64,000 nt of DNA from Deinococcus sp. KNUC1210 (GTDB lineage: Bacteria; Deinococcota; Deinococci; Deinococcales; Deinococcaceae), in the NCBI RefSeq assembly GCF_022344005.1, contig NZ_CP092195.1, forward strand, positions 1 to 64,000, written 5' to 3'. Positions 35,419 to 44,159 of the stretch are shown here, piece by piece; position 1 is the stretch's first letter, and the number at the start of each line of letters is the position of its first letter. The translations under genes were made by a program, and so were the position numbers. The notes below the pieces were generated by a model, which was given only the letters and a program-made list of their open reading frames with translations, ran no database searches and was not told the DNA's origin.

Positions 35419-37263
35419 ATGCCCTCCACCCCAACTCCATTCGTCTCTGCCACTGTGACGGCACAGCACTTGCGTCATACCGTCACGCTGCTGGCGGTCA
35501 ACGTGCCGCAAGCGCTGTCGGACTATCATCCTGATCTGCTGGGTGATCCATCCAGCTGGATGATCGCCACGCTGCGGCCGCTGGCCAAGCTGCTGTCGTC
35601 CCGCTGCTGGTCGCCGCAGCCGGCGATTCAGGCGTACAAGCTCAAAGGTCCGACTTCGCAGCGTCCGACCTTCATTCCCGCGGGGCGAAATGAGCTGCTG
35701 GTGTTCGGCCTGCTGGCGCAGCGCCTGCAGGCCCGGCTTCTTCAGGAGCGCCGGGCGTTGTACGGCTCGGCATTGTTCAGCAACATCCCAGTTGCAGAGG
35801 GGCAGCCCCTGTTGTCCCGGCCCTACGTCGAAGGCCTGACAGGGGTCAATGCCGTCATCCAGCAGCACCTCGAGGTGGCACCGGTGGTGCTCTCGCTCGA
35901 CATCCGCGGGTTCTTCGACGAAATCGACCACGGCGCGCTGCTCAAGGTGATCGGCAGCCAGGGCCTGCTCGGTGCCGAGGAACTGTGGATGCTGGAGCAG
36001 GTGCTCGACAGTTTTGCCGGCCGCTGCGACCCGCCGCTGCACCGTGGGCTTCCGCAGTCGTACTTCGAGCTGAGCGCCCCGTTCGCCGAGGTGTTCCTCC
36101 ACTCGCTCGACCTCGCCCTGACGGCGCGTGAGGACCTGCACTACTGCCGCTACGTCGATGATCTCAGACTGTTCCTGAAAACCCCAGGTGACAGCGGGGA
36201 CCAAGTTCAGCGCCAGGTCCAGGCGCTGACAGCGGACGTCAGCCGTATTCTGACGCCGCTGGGACTGGGCCTGAACCTGGACAAGCAGGTGCTGTACGAC
36301 GCCCGCACGCAGTCGCCGGAAGAGATTCCGTTGATTGGTGGTCCGGCAGCACGCCGCCTCCCCTCTGAAGTGCTGCGGCTCGCCGGTCTGGCGCACGGAC
36401 ATCCCCAAGCCGCTGACCTGCAGGTGGCGCTGCGGGAGCTGTGGGACGCCCGGGGACGCCTGCAGCCGAATCGGCCGTTCGACAAGACCGCCGCACGATT
36501 CTGCCTGGCCCGACTCGCCCCCACCGCTGGCCTCGTGGAAGACGTGCTTGAGCTGCTAAGCGACCAGCCGCAGCAATGCGACGCCGTGGCCTGGTTTTTT
36601 CAGCGCCTCCCCCAGGCGCAGGTTCCCTGGATTGCGCTCCGTGCCGCGCTGTCTGACCCTTTTCACGCGCCAGCAGGGCTGAAGCTGATTCGTGCTCTGG
36701 CGTCTGTCAAGACCATTGCCAGCGGGGATACCAGCCATCCAGCGTGCGCGTGGCTCGAACAGCTCGGGCAGCACGGGGATGCTGGCCTGCGCTGGCAAAT
36801 CGGGGAGTTCAGGGCGCACGCGCGGCGACGCTGGAATGAAGAGAGAGCACCGTCGTCTGCCGAGGTGAGCTGGCAGAACCTTGCGCCGCTGCTGGCCGAG
36901 CACCTGGCCCTGCCGCGGCACACCTTCCACCACGTGACACTTGACCTGACGGGCGATGTCGCCTGCCGCGTACAGCGGTTGATCTGTGGGATGAATGTCT
37001 CTCACGCCCGGCAGTCATACCGCTACGTCTGGTCTGCTGTTCAACTGTGTGACCTGTTGCCGGAACTGCTGGGCAGTGCAAGGGACGGCTGCTGGGACCG
37101 GGCAACCGCCCTGCGAGCGGGAGCGTACCAGACGCGCGCCGAATGGCGAACCGCGGCGTCGCAGGCCGTGGGCGACACCTGGGAGCTGCTGCTGGAGCGG
37201 GCGCTTCAGCAAGTCATCTGGACGCACGGGCAGAGCGGGACCACGCCCCCGCTCGTCGCCTGA
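35419..37263 (+). CDS. stand-alone reverse transcriptase (YVDD), possibly defence-associated
   Basis: A 614-residue protein with RT palm motifs. Motif A is LSLDIRGFFDEIDH (Asp161), motif B is RGLPQS (about 209-214), and motif C is YCRYVDDLRLF (Asp247-Asp248). After the palm and a short thumb (to about residue 330) there are some 280 residues of helical sequence with no maturase, endonuclease, protease or primase motif. Isolated RTs with helical C-terminal extensions on defence islands belong to the unknown-group and defence-associated (DRT/Abi-like) classes. The start has poor Shine-Dalgarno support (GAGGGG is too far upstream), so an internal start is possible. Confidence 0.8.
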   Translation: MPSTPTPFVSATVTAQHLRHTVTLLAVNVPQALSDYHPDLLGDPSSWMIATLRPLAKLLSSRCWSPQPAIQAYKLKGPTSQRPTFIPAGRNELLVFGLLAQRLQARLLQERRALYGSALFSNIPVAEGQPLLSRPYVEGLTGVNAVIQQHLEVAPVVLSLDIRGFFDEIDHGALLKVIGSQGLLGAEELWMLEQVLDSFAGRCDPPLHRGLPQSYFELSAPFAEVFLHSLDLALTAREDLHYCRYVDDLRLFLKTPGDSGDQVQRQVQALTADVSRILTPLGLGLNLDKQVLYDARTQSPEEIPLIGGPAARRLPSEVLRLAGLAHGHPQAADLQVALRELWDARGRLQPNRPFDKTAARFCLARLAPTAGLVEDVLELLSDQPQQCDAVAWFFQRLPQAQVPWIALRAALSDPFHAPAGLKLIRALASVKTIASGDTSHPACAWLEQLGQHGDAGLRWQIGEFRAHARRRWNEERAPSSAEVSWQNLAPLLAEHLALPRHTFHHVTLDLTGDVACRVQRLICGMNVSHARQSYRYVWSAVQLCDLLPELLGSARDGCWDRATALRAGAYQTRAEWRTAASQAVGDTWELLLERALQQVIWTHGQSGTTPPLVA

Positions 37264-37576
37264 TCAGACTGGGCCTGACGGCGCGCGGGTAGCGAGGTAC
37301 CTGCTGGAAAAGAAATCGTCCTCAGCGCTGATCCTGGGGCGAGATTCGCTTCCGGTGACCGTCACGCGGAAAGCTCCTTTCAAGGCAACCATAGTTCTCT
37401 AGGGCAGTCGTCGAGACTCGTGCAGTCACGTTTCACAGCAGTGCATTCACAGCCGGGCAGAAACCCTGCGAGTATACCTGGCCTGCAGCAACAGTATCTG
37501 GCGGCCCTGTGTGGATCAGCGCGGCGAGCGTCACGGTGCGGGAGGCAGCGAATTCGACCGTGCAGTGACTGAGGCG
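37264..37576. other. intergenic, nothing recognised
   Basis: About 310 bases between the convergent RT gene and the antitoxin gene. No convincing gene or RNA was recognised. A non-coding RNA partner for the RT could lie here or in the 250 bases upstream of the RT gene, but no structure was identified. Confidence 0.4.
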
Positions 37577-37939
37577 TCAAGTGGGCATTCCGGTTTTCGC
37601 CATCAGCAGCAATTTCTCAAGGGCAACAGTGTCACCGCGTAGCAGATATGACATGGGCGTCTGCGCGGCGAGAACAGGGTTCGCCGCACGCAGCCACAGG
37701 CGGGCCATCTCAGGCGAGCCGAACATGTCACGCAGCTGAAGCGCCAGGTCGTCCAGCGCCTGCAGCTTCAGTTGCAGACCGTCACCGGTCGGGTCGTGGG
37801 CCAGGGTGCTTACGTCCTGGCTCAGCGCCTGCGCCAGCTCGTGCGCGGTCAGCCCGAGCGTCCGGGCAAGCAGCAGGGCATCGGGCTTTTCATGGTCAGT
37901 CATCTGCTCCTCCTGCTCTTTCCTGGATTTCGTCGCCAT
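37577..37939 (-). CDS. Xre/MbcA/ParS-type antitoxin
   Basis: A 120-residue protein. An N-terminal HTH-like region reads LLLARTLGLTAHELAQALS. The C-terminal toxin-binding domain of the MbcA/ParS family (DUF2384) shows the pattern FGSPEMARLWLRAANPVL followed by AQTPMSYLLRGD. The family partner is normally a RES-domain NAD-degrading toxin. None is present here. The start codon overlaps the stop of the upstream gene, so that unrecognised protein is the natural partner candidate. Confidence 0.75.
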   Translation of the reverse strand: MATKSRKEQEEQMTDHEKPDALLLARTLGLTAHELAQALSQDVSTLAHDPTGDGLQLKLQALDDLALQLRDMFGSPEMARLWLRAANPVLAAQTPMSYLLRGDTVALEKLLLMAKTGMPT

Positions 37940-38304
37940 CAGTCCAGCTCTTCGAATGCCTCCACCAGCTCCACAGGACAGAGCACCAGAACGCGTCTTG
38001 AACGATCACGCGGCGGTACAGCATGCACGGCCAGCGCGCCGCCGGCGGCGGTCACGCCGATCCGGCCAATATCCGCGTGCGAGGTGAGCAGCCAACGTGC
38101 AGGACGGCCTGCAGACCACGCGGGCGTGCTCATTCCGGCGGCGTCTGTGACGGGTTTCAGGGTGCGCTCAATCCGGTCACGCCACATGGTGTGCATACCA
38201 GCGTACAGGCAGACAGCCTCATCAAGAAGTCCACGTTCTTCGGCGATTGTTGCGCTCAGAGCAGCAGTGACTTCGTCAAGGACTGCGGCGAGATCAGGGG
38301 TCAT
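37939..38304 (-). CDS. unrecognised partner of the MbcA/ParS antitoxin, 121 aa
   Basis: A 121-residue protein. A helical N-terminus (LDEVTAALSATIAEERGLLD) is followed by a beta-rich domain containing WLLTSHADIGRIGVTAAGG, ALAVHAVPP and RRVLVLCPVELVEAF. It lacks the Arg-Glu-Ser signature of RES toxins and is shorter. Coupling with the antitoxin (TGATG) suggests a toxin, a second regulator, or an adaptor. Function is unknown. Confidence 0.5.
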   Translation of the reverse strand: MTPDLAAVLDEVTAALSATIAEERGLLDEAVCLYAGMHTMWRDRIERTLKPVTDAAGMSTPAWSAGRPARWLLTSHADIGRIGVTAAGGALAVHAVPPRDRSRRVLVLCPVELVEAFEELD

Positions 38305-38411
38305 AGGGGCACCTCCGGGCGGGAACGACGATCGTTGCTGAGGACGCTGTTTGACTTCAAACGGACCAACGCTGCCGAAGTGAACTTTCCCTGAATCCAG
38401 TCTCGCACCAT

Positions 38412-38439
38412 AGGTTACCTAATCTGTATTAGGTAACCT
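38412..38439. promoter_or_regulatory. inverted repeat upstream of the antitoxin operon
   Basis: AGGTTACCTAAT and ATTAGGTAACCT are perfect 12-base arms around CTGT. Each arm also contains a 9-base palindrome (AGGTTACCT and AGGTAACCT), giving two half-operators. It lies 108 bases upstream of the first gene of the antitoxin operon and 96 bases downstream of the CBASS effector gene. It may be the autoregulatory operator or a terminator. Confidence 0.5.
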
Positions 38440-38534
38440 GAAAACAGCTTACTCGGCCAATCCCAGCCAACGAGCAACCGATCCCCATCGCTCACTCCTA
38501 GCTCTGAAAACACCTCCATTGAACGTAGCGCCCG

Positions 38535-39356
38535 TCACCCATGTTCCGCCTTCCAGCGTTGATTCAGTTCTTCCTGCCGAATGTGGTAGATAGCATCCGG
38601 GATTAATGGTGCTGACGCCCGGGCCACGTGATAGTTGGCGTACAACCGCAGCGCTTCGAGTGCGTCTATATCCGACTGTTTCAACAGGCGTTCAGCTGCT
38701 GCCTCCGCCGCTTCGGCGGCCCGCTGCATCCGCTGGTACCCAAAGTACAGTTTCAGCAGACCCAGGGAGAACGCCAGGTTCAGCAGTCCGCTCGCCAGCT
38801 TGACGGTCTGAAACGGCGATCCGGCCGAGCTCACCTGCGCAAGCACCATCAGGATGAACATCAGTGTCAGGAGAACCAACGCGATCACGCCTCCGACCAC
38901 CAGGTTCCCCATCCAGCGGTGTAGTTCCGCAGACCACCAAGCCTGCTCTACCAGGTTCTCCATCGCCCGCCGGGCACTCAGTGGAGCTTCACTCGCAAAG
39001 TACAGCGTGGTTTCCTGAAGGCGCGGCTCGCGAGCGCCGAGCCGACGCCGCTCAGCACTGGACATGACCCAGCCGAAGCCCTTCCAGAAGTCGACTTTCC
39101 GGAGCAGCCCTTCCGCTTCACCCTTCTGGTGGTCTGAGCTCAGGCCCAATCCTTCGGCAACCAGCGAGAAGAAAAACAGCGCCACGACAAGTTGCAGGCT
39201 CCAGGCACCAGTGACAAACGTGCCGAGCAGGCCCAACAGCAGCACCAGCAACCGCAACACCAGCGCCCAGAAGAATAGACGCTTGGCCCACTGAAAGCGG
39301 ACTCTGGACTCACTCTGCGCCCGGTCAGCCTCTGGCAACGCCGAAAGCTCAGTCAC
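38535..39356 (-). CDS. CBASS effector, S-4TM-type membrane protein
   Basis: A 273-residue protein started at GTG 39356, which overlaps the CD-NTase stop (GTGA). Four membrane segments come in two pairs: LFFWALVLRLLVLLLGLLG, SLQLVVALFFFSLVAEG, VVGGVIALVLLTLMFILMVL and a weaker one at LASGLLNLAFSLGLLKLYFG. A cytoplasmic region between the pairs (residues of about 85-160) and a C-terminal helix are expected to bind the cyclic nucleotide. Such SMODS-associated four-TM effectors form pores that kill infected cells. Confidence 0.75.
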   Translation of the reverse strand: MTELSALPEADRAQSESRVRFQWAKRLFFWALVLRLLVLLLGLLGTFVTGAWSLQLVVALFFFSLVAEGLGLSSDHQKGEAEGLLRKVDFWKGFGWVMSSAERRRLGAREPRLQETTLYFASEAPLSARRAMENLVEQAWWSAELHRWMGNLVVGGVIALVLLTLMFILMVLAQVSSAGSPFQTVKLASGLLNLAFSLGLLKLYFGYQRMQRAAEAAEAAAERLLKQSDIDALEALRLYANYHVARASAPLIPDAIYHIRQEELNQRWKAEHG

Positions 39357-40375
39357 CGGGGCTGCCAGGCCGGAAAGTTCGCTCCAAACACGCGCCGAAT
39401 GTGGATCAGGGCCTCCTGTGGCGACGACGTATGCGTCTGCGCGGCGGCACGCAGGGCCTTGGCGGCCAACATCGCGGCCTGCGAAACACTCTGGCGTTGC
39501 TGCCAAGTGAGAGAGGTATCGATGGGCCCCCCGAGCCGCTTGGGATCCGGAAACGGGCGCGTCACCCGGTTGGCCAGACCCGCAAAGGCGTAGTGCAGCA
39601 TCTCCGCAGTGTGATCGGGCTGGAACACCTGGCCACCAAGCACCTCGGCCATGATCGCCTCGACGTGGTATGAACCCAGCCGGGGCTGAGTTGGACGCCG
39701 GTTCCAGTATTTCACCAGCCGTGTCAGGGCGAGCTGCCCCTTCAGCTTCTGACTGACCTGCCGGGTGAGGAGCGCGTCCTGCCGAGGATCGGTTTTCATC
39801 CAGCCAGCCTTCCCGTCGGGAATTAGATAGTGTTCGGTCTTGCCCTGACGGTCTTTCACTGCGAAGGCCGGAACGAGATCAAAGCTCCAGGGATGCCGGA
39901 CAGGCCGCAACACCAAGGCTTGACCGTTGCGTGCGCGCGGCGTCGCCTGATACTGAGGAATGTGGCTGAGGTACCGCCCCAGGGCGTTGACCACTACGGT
40001 GGAGTTCAGGTGATTATCCGAGGTGAGGAAAATGGCGGGCCACACCGAGCGGTCCGCCTGCAGCCGAGACGAACCGCCGAAGATTGACCATGGGAGTGTC
40101 AGGCCGTCCGCGCGCAGTTCCACCAGCAGGTCAATATCGTCCAGCGGCTGGATCTTGGTGCGACGGGCGAACGAGCCGAAGGGATAGACGCTCCCGGTCA
40201 GCCTCGGCACGTGCCCAGGGTCACGCATGCCCGACAGTGCCTGGATTAGGAAATCACGGCTGCTGCGGGCGATCTGAACCTGCTGGCTGGGAAGATCCAC
40301 GTACGTGGCAGCGAAACGCTTGAAGGCCCCTTCGAGCGTCAGGATGCGGGTCGTTGCAGGAGAGGACGAGGTCAT
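39353..40375 (-). CDS. CD-NTase (cGAS/DncV-like nucleotidyltransferase)
   Basis: A 340-residue enzyme. The nucleotidyltransferase signature is PFGSFARRTKIQPLDDIDLL (Gly67-Ser68, Asp80 and Asp82), with the third acidic residue in WSFDLVPAF. A helical C-terminal lobe follows (residues of about 190-340). CD-NTases make cyclic di- or trinucleotides on phage infection and activate a neighbouring effector. Only the four-TM effector gene is present, without Cap2/Cap3 or HORMA/TRIP13 genes, so this is a minimal two-gene (type I) CBASS. Confidence 0.88.
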   Translation of the reverse strand: MTSSSPATTRILTLEGAFKRFAATYVDLPSQQVQIARSSRDFLIQALSGMRDPGHVPRLTGSVYPFGSFARRTKIQPLDDIDLLVELRADGLTLPWSIFGGSSRLQADRSVWPAIFLTSDNHLNSTVVVNALGRYLSHIPQYQATPRARNGQALVLRPVRHPWSFDLVPAFAVKDRQGKTEHYLIPDGKAGWMKTDPRQDALLTRQVSQKLKGQLALTRLVKYWNRRPTQPRLGSYHVEAIMAEVLGGQVFQPDHTAEMLHYAFAGLANRVTRPFPDPKRLGGPIDTSLTWQQRQSVSQAAMLAAKALRAAAQTHTSSPQEALIHIRRVFGANFPAWQPR

Positions 40376-41085
40376 TCGCTCCAGTATAAATGCTTCAGCG
40401 AGAATTTACTGACAACGTACTTCTGAGCATCAGGCTGAGGGAATGCTCCAGGATTTTCAAGGCATGGCTCACGAACTCTCAGGACGATCTCAGGGAAAGA
40501 CCCAGGCTGGCGCAGCAGCACCGCCTGGAAAGAGTCGTGCGCTTCACAGCGCGGCAAGCGCAGACTACCAACACGGCGCAGCTGCCTCACCAGACAGAAG
40601 TATCCAGGCCGCCCACAATCCCCGAATCTTGTACAAACCAAAAAAGCGAGTTGGCTGGGAGAATTTTGTTTACAACAGTCTTCATCTGCGATCTATCGAC
40701 GTCTTACCGGACTTCTCCCCTGTGTTCCGAACCTCACCGGATAGAGCATGATGATAGACATGGTCAACCTGGTCGACAGCTTGTACTTCCGCCGGCTGCT
40801 CTCATTCGTGTTGATCGTCGCACCGTCATCCTTGGATCTGAACTTTCCCTTGGTCACTCGGATTATTCAGAGACTGCCCTCATTGGACGATGATGTTCAG
40901 AGGCTCTTCCATCACTTGTCTCCCCTGCTCGTCCTGGTGCTCCAGTTCGACGGTCATCAGCAGCGACTCAGCTATCGATGGCACCCGCTTCGTCAGATAC
41001 AGCGCGCGTCAAAGGGACTTCCGCGGTTTCAAGTGCAGGCAACACCCGCCCGTCTACCCGTCCCTTCATACCCGAGACGTTGAGG
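40376..41085. other. intergenic, no convincing gene
   Basis: About 700 bases between the divergent CBASS operon and the recombinase gene. Open frames exist on both strands, but their translations are low in conserved structure. It is a possible location for the recombination site of the tyrosine recombinase, although no inverted core was identified. Confidence 0.4.
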
Positions 41086-42069
41086 ATGGCCACCAGCAGC
41101 CTGGACATCGTCGCCGCCCACCTGAGTCTGGTCGGCCGGGCCGACCGCATCGCGCGCCTTGACCCGGACGAGCTGCGCCGCCGCGCGGTGGTCGCTTGCC
41201 GCGACGCCGACGAAGCGGAGCTGTGGGCTATCACCGAGGCTTTCCTGATCACCCGTGGCCGCAAGGGTGCACGGGTGAGTGTGCGCACCCTGGAAACGTA
41301 TCAGGATTCGCTGCAGACCTTCGTCCGCTGGGCGTTGCCTGCCGGCGTGTCGCTGCTACGCCCTCGAGCGGCCGAGGGCTTCTCCTTCGTGCGCCATCTC
41401 GAAGACCTCAAACTGATGCCATCGAGCGTGCAGGTACGGTTGTCCGGCGCGCGCACGCTGTATGCCGCGCTGCGCTGGGCCGGGGCCACCGACGCCAATC
41501 CGTTTGCCGACGTCAAGGCGGCGCGCGATCCCCGGGCGAGCCACGAGAAGCGCGGGCCATACACCGACGCCGAGGTCAAGACATTGTTGGCCGCCGCGGA
41601 TCCGCAGGAAGCGGTGGTGGTGCTGCTGGCAGCGGATTCTGGTCTGCGCAACACCGAGATGACCGATGTGCGACGCAGTGACCTGCGCCTGGACGAGGAG
41701 CACCCCCACGTGCAGGTGCGCGGCAAGGGTCGCGGCGGGTGGTCGGAGAGCGCGCCACTTTCCGGACGGGGCGTTGCCGCCATCAAACACTGGCTGGCAT
41801 TAGCTCCAGCGGACGAGGAGTATCTGCTGACGTGGCGCACCCGCAAGTCGACCCGCCTGCGGCTGCTGCATCTGTGCGAGCGCGCTGGCGTGCGCTACGA
41901 GGGCCGCGAGGTGCACGGCCTGCGCCACACCGCCGGGACGCGCACGTACCAGGAAACCGGTGACATCATGGAGGCCAAGGATCTGCTGCGGCACCGCGAC
42001 ATCACCAGCACCCAGGTCTACGTCCAGTATGCCCGGAGAGGCAAGAAGGCCGCCAACAGGGATTGGTAG
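41086..42069 (+). CDS. tyrosine recombinase/integrase (XerC/D-like)
   Basis: A 327-residue recombinase started at ATG 41086, which is preceded by GAGG. A core-binding SAM-like domain (LETYQDSLQTFVRWALP) is followed by the catalytic domain. Arg is in ADSGLRNTEM, the His-x-x-Arg pair in VHGLRHTAGTRTY, a further His in LLRHRDITST, and the nucleophile Tyr in TQVYVQYA. On a plasmid next to rep and par it probably resolves dimers or mediates integration. Confidence 0.9.
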   Translation: MATSSLDIVAAHLSLVGRADRIARLDPDELRRRAVVACRDADEAELWAITEAFLITRGRKGARVSVRTLETYQDSLQTFVRWALPAGVSLLRPRAAEGFSFVRHLEDLKLMPSSVQVRLSGARTLYAALRWAGATDANPFADVKAARDPRASHEKRGPYTDAEVKTLLAAADPQEAVVVLLAADSGLRNTEMTDVRRSDLRLDEEHPHVQVRGKGRGGWSESAPLSGRGVAAIKHWLALAPADEEYLLTWRTRKSTRLRLLHLCERAGVRYEGREVHGLRHTAGTRTYQETGDIMEAKDLLRHRDITSTQVYVQYARRGKKAANRDW

Positions 42070-42126
42070 TCTCAAGAAAAGTCTGGACTTGCAGGATCAG
42101 GTACGGTTGAGGCAGCAGGAAGAGAT

Positions 42127-43554
42127 CTACGGGAGCGCACGAAGCTTTTCCAGCAATTCCGTGATGAACGTCTCGCCTTCAAGTCTCGCGAACGCTTTTA
42201 CAGCGCCTTCGTGGACATCGTAAGCCTTCAGTTCTCCGGAACGGCAGGCACGGTCGAAGCGCGCAACATGGGCTCCAAGTTTTCGGCCGAGCAGCAGCTT
42301 TAATGCCGGCAGAAGCTTCTCGGCCTGTTCGGCCGGTGACAGATTCGCCACGGCCCGGGCTTCCTCTTCGAGACGTTCGCTCCAGCGGTCATCATCCTTC
42401 CGGGACGCAGCGCGCGCACCAGCATCTTTGATTCCTTCTGGATGAACGTACTTGCCCTCCGTGTCTTTCACCACGTCGGAGATAAATCCGCCCCTGTTCC
42501 GGATGCCGCGCTGCCGCTTCAGGAGATCCTGAGCCAGGAGGAGTTGCCGCTCGACGTGAGGAGCAGCGATATCCGTTACCAGCCGGAACGCCTGAGGCCG
42601 CCCGACTCCTTCGAGCATCAGCCGCTCTGCCAACGCGAGTTGCGTCGGCGTCAGTGACAGAACCAGCTGCTGCGCGAACACGTAGCGAATCTGCTGGTTC
42701 TTGCCCCGGCCCAGGTACTCGACTTCTTTCAGGTAGCCCCGTTCAAGGAGCTCCTTGTGCGCAGGCCCGAGGGCCCGGCGGATCTTGTCCGGATCAAGGT
42801 TGACAATGCGGCAGACCCGCGCCCATTCCACGATGTTGACTTCAAACACCTGGTGCTCGGGCGTGCCCGTCGCCGCGTTGTACCGCCAGGCATCCAGCAG
42901 GCGGAACAGGCCACGGGTCGTGGGATAGTCCAACGAGTGCATGAACGCCAGGTCGATAGGTTTCAGATAGTTTGCCCGGACGCTGTCGGCAATGTCTGCT
43001 GGCAGTTTCAGGGCAAGCCGCGAGCGTTCGTTGAGTTTCCTGCTCGCCAGCTGATCAGCCTCACTCAGCTCTTCACGCCGCTCCACGTCCTCGGCAAACG
43101 TGTCGAGGAAGCGAAAGGTGGTTCGCCTCAATCGGCGTTTGTCGTGATCCATCCATCCACTGACCCGGTAGGTAGTTCCCACGAGGCGCATCAGGCTTTC
43201 CTGAAGCCGGCCGAAGTTATAGCCGCTGTCATCCAGGCCACTCACCCGCAGCAGCTCGAACGCGCTGATCCGGACAGTGTTGTCTGCCGGGCGACCCTGG
43301 CTGATAAACAGGTTGATCAGGGCCACGCTGACATCGTTGTCGATCCCGTGCGGAACGCCCAGCTGACCTGGTCCAGTGCACTGGATGTGTACCTGCCGAC
43401 CACCAACATTGAACGAGTCCTCCCAGTCGAGGGTCGCAACCGGCAGACGCGTCTGAATACTGATGAGGGCCAGCTGGCCGACGTTCAGCTCGTCGAAACG
43501 CCTGATCGCGGTGACATCACCACCCTGCATTGGCTGTTGGACTCGCACCCTCAA
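42127..43554 (-). CDS. repA: plasmid replication initiator (RepA-like)
   Basis: A 475-residue protein with the general plan of iteron-binding initiators of Deinococcus plasmids: winged-helix regions around VRISAFELLRVSGLDDSGY and LDYPTTRGLFRLLDAWRYN, and helical DNA-binding segments such as LALAERLMLEGVGRPQAF. The first residues (MRVRVQQPMQGG) could be skipped if the second Met is used. Nine iterons lie directly upstream (43690-44148), and parB/parA follow on the same strand further upstream. It would bind the iterons to open the origin and probably represses itself. Confidence 0.85.
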   Translation of the reverse strand: MRVRVQQPMQGGDVTAIRRFDELNVGQLALISIQTRLPVATLDWEDSFNVGGRQVHIQCTGPGQLGVPHGIDNDVSVALINLFISQGRPADNTVRISAFELLRVSGLDDSGYNFGRLQESLMRLVGTTYRVSGWMDHDKRRLRRTTFRFLDTFAEDVERREELSEADQLASRKLNERSRLALKLPADIADSVRANYLKPIDLAFMHSLDYPTTRGLFRLLDAWRYNAATGTPEHQVFEVNIVEWARVCRIVNLDPDKIRRALGPAHKELLERGYLKEVEYLGRGKNQQIRYVFAQQLVLSLTPTQLALAERLMLEGVGRPQAFRLVTDIAAPHVERQLLLAQDLLKRQRGIRNRGGFISDVVKDTEGKYVHPEGIKDAGARAASRKDDDRWSERLEEEARAVANLSPAEQAEKLLPALKLLLGRKLGAHVARFDRACRSGELKAYDVHEGAVKAFARLEGETFITELLEKLRALP

Positions 43555-43604
43555 AGTCTACACCGGGACATGTTCAGGCGCCGGAGATTCTGTCTGTTGT
43601 TCTT

Positions 43605-44159
43605 TTAAAGATGTAAAAGATAAAAAGATCTGTTGACAACATCAGGGGCGCGAGCAAAACGTGTGCTGAACAGCATCGCGAACAGTTTTCCCCCAAAGCT
43701 ACCGGGGATTTCACCGGTTTTCCCCCAAAGCTACCGGGGATTTCACCGGTTTTCCCCCAAAGCTACCGGTATGCAAACAAAAAATCCCCCAAAGCTACCG
43801 GCTTCTTTCCCCCAAAGTTACCGGGGATTTTACGTGAACTCTCTACAGAAGCTGCTTCCCTGTGTATCGCTGTTCGAAGACCATTTTTCCTTTCCTGAAC
43901 GGCGTTTTTCTGAGGATCGGCAGTCCAAGGCGGTTTTTAAGTCGGCAGATTTTCCCCCAAAGCTACCGGATATCAACATCGAAACCCCCCAAAGCTACCG
44001 GATGTAGCGTATCGGAGGTTCACCTGGCGCTTCCGACTATCTCGGTGCCGATCTGGTCGGTGTTCAGACATCTCCCCCGCTGGAACCGGTTGCCTGTTTC
44101 CCCCAAAGTTACCGGAGCTGCTTTCAGGCTTTCCCCCAAAGTTACCGGTAGGGCGAATC
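43605..44159. other. plasmid replication origin region
   Basis: It lies between repA and parB. It begins with an AT-rich stretch close to repA (TTTTAAAGATGTAAAAGATA), a plausible unwinding element, and continues with the iteron cluster. No DnaA box matching TTATCCACA was seen. Confidence 0.7.
43690..44148 (+). repeat. nine iterons, core CCCCCAAAGCTACCGG
   Basis: Sixteen-base direct repeats start at 43690, 43722, 43754, 43786, 43809, 43954, 43986, 44100 and 44133. Six have the core CCCCCAAAGCTACCGG. The copies at 43809, 44100 and 44133 carry GTTACC in place of GCTACC. Most adjacent copies are 32-33 bases apart, about three helical turns, so bound initiators would sit on one face. The first two form identical 32-base units with GGGGATTTCACCGG spacers. 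Confidence 0.92.

Noticed and set aside
35419..37263. Retron or group II intron reverse transcriptase
   Set aside because: No msr-msd inverted repeats were recognised next to the gene, and no intron domain V/VI or maturase/HNH domain was seen.
40390..40893. Gene in the CBASS-recombinase intergenic region
   Set aside because: Translations on both strands lack conserved blocks, and a ribosome-binding site was not seen.
43690..44148. Possible CRISPR array from regularly spaced 16-base repeats
   Set aside because: Repeats are short, part of the spacer is also repeated, spacing varies from 23 to 145 bases, no cas genes are present, and the position between repA and parB fits iterons.
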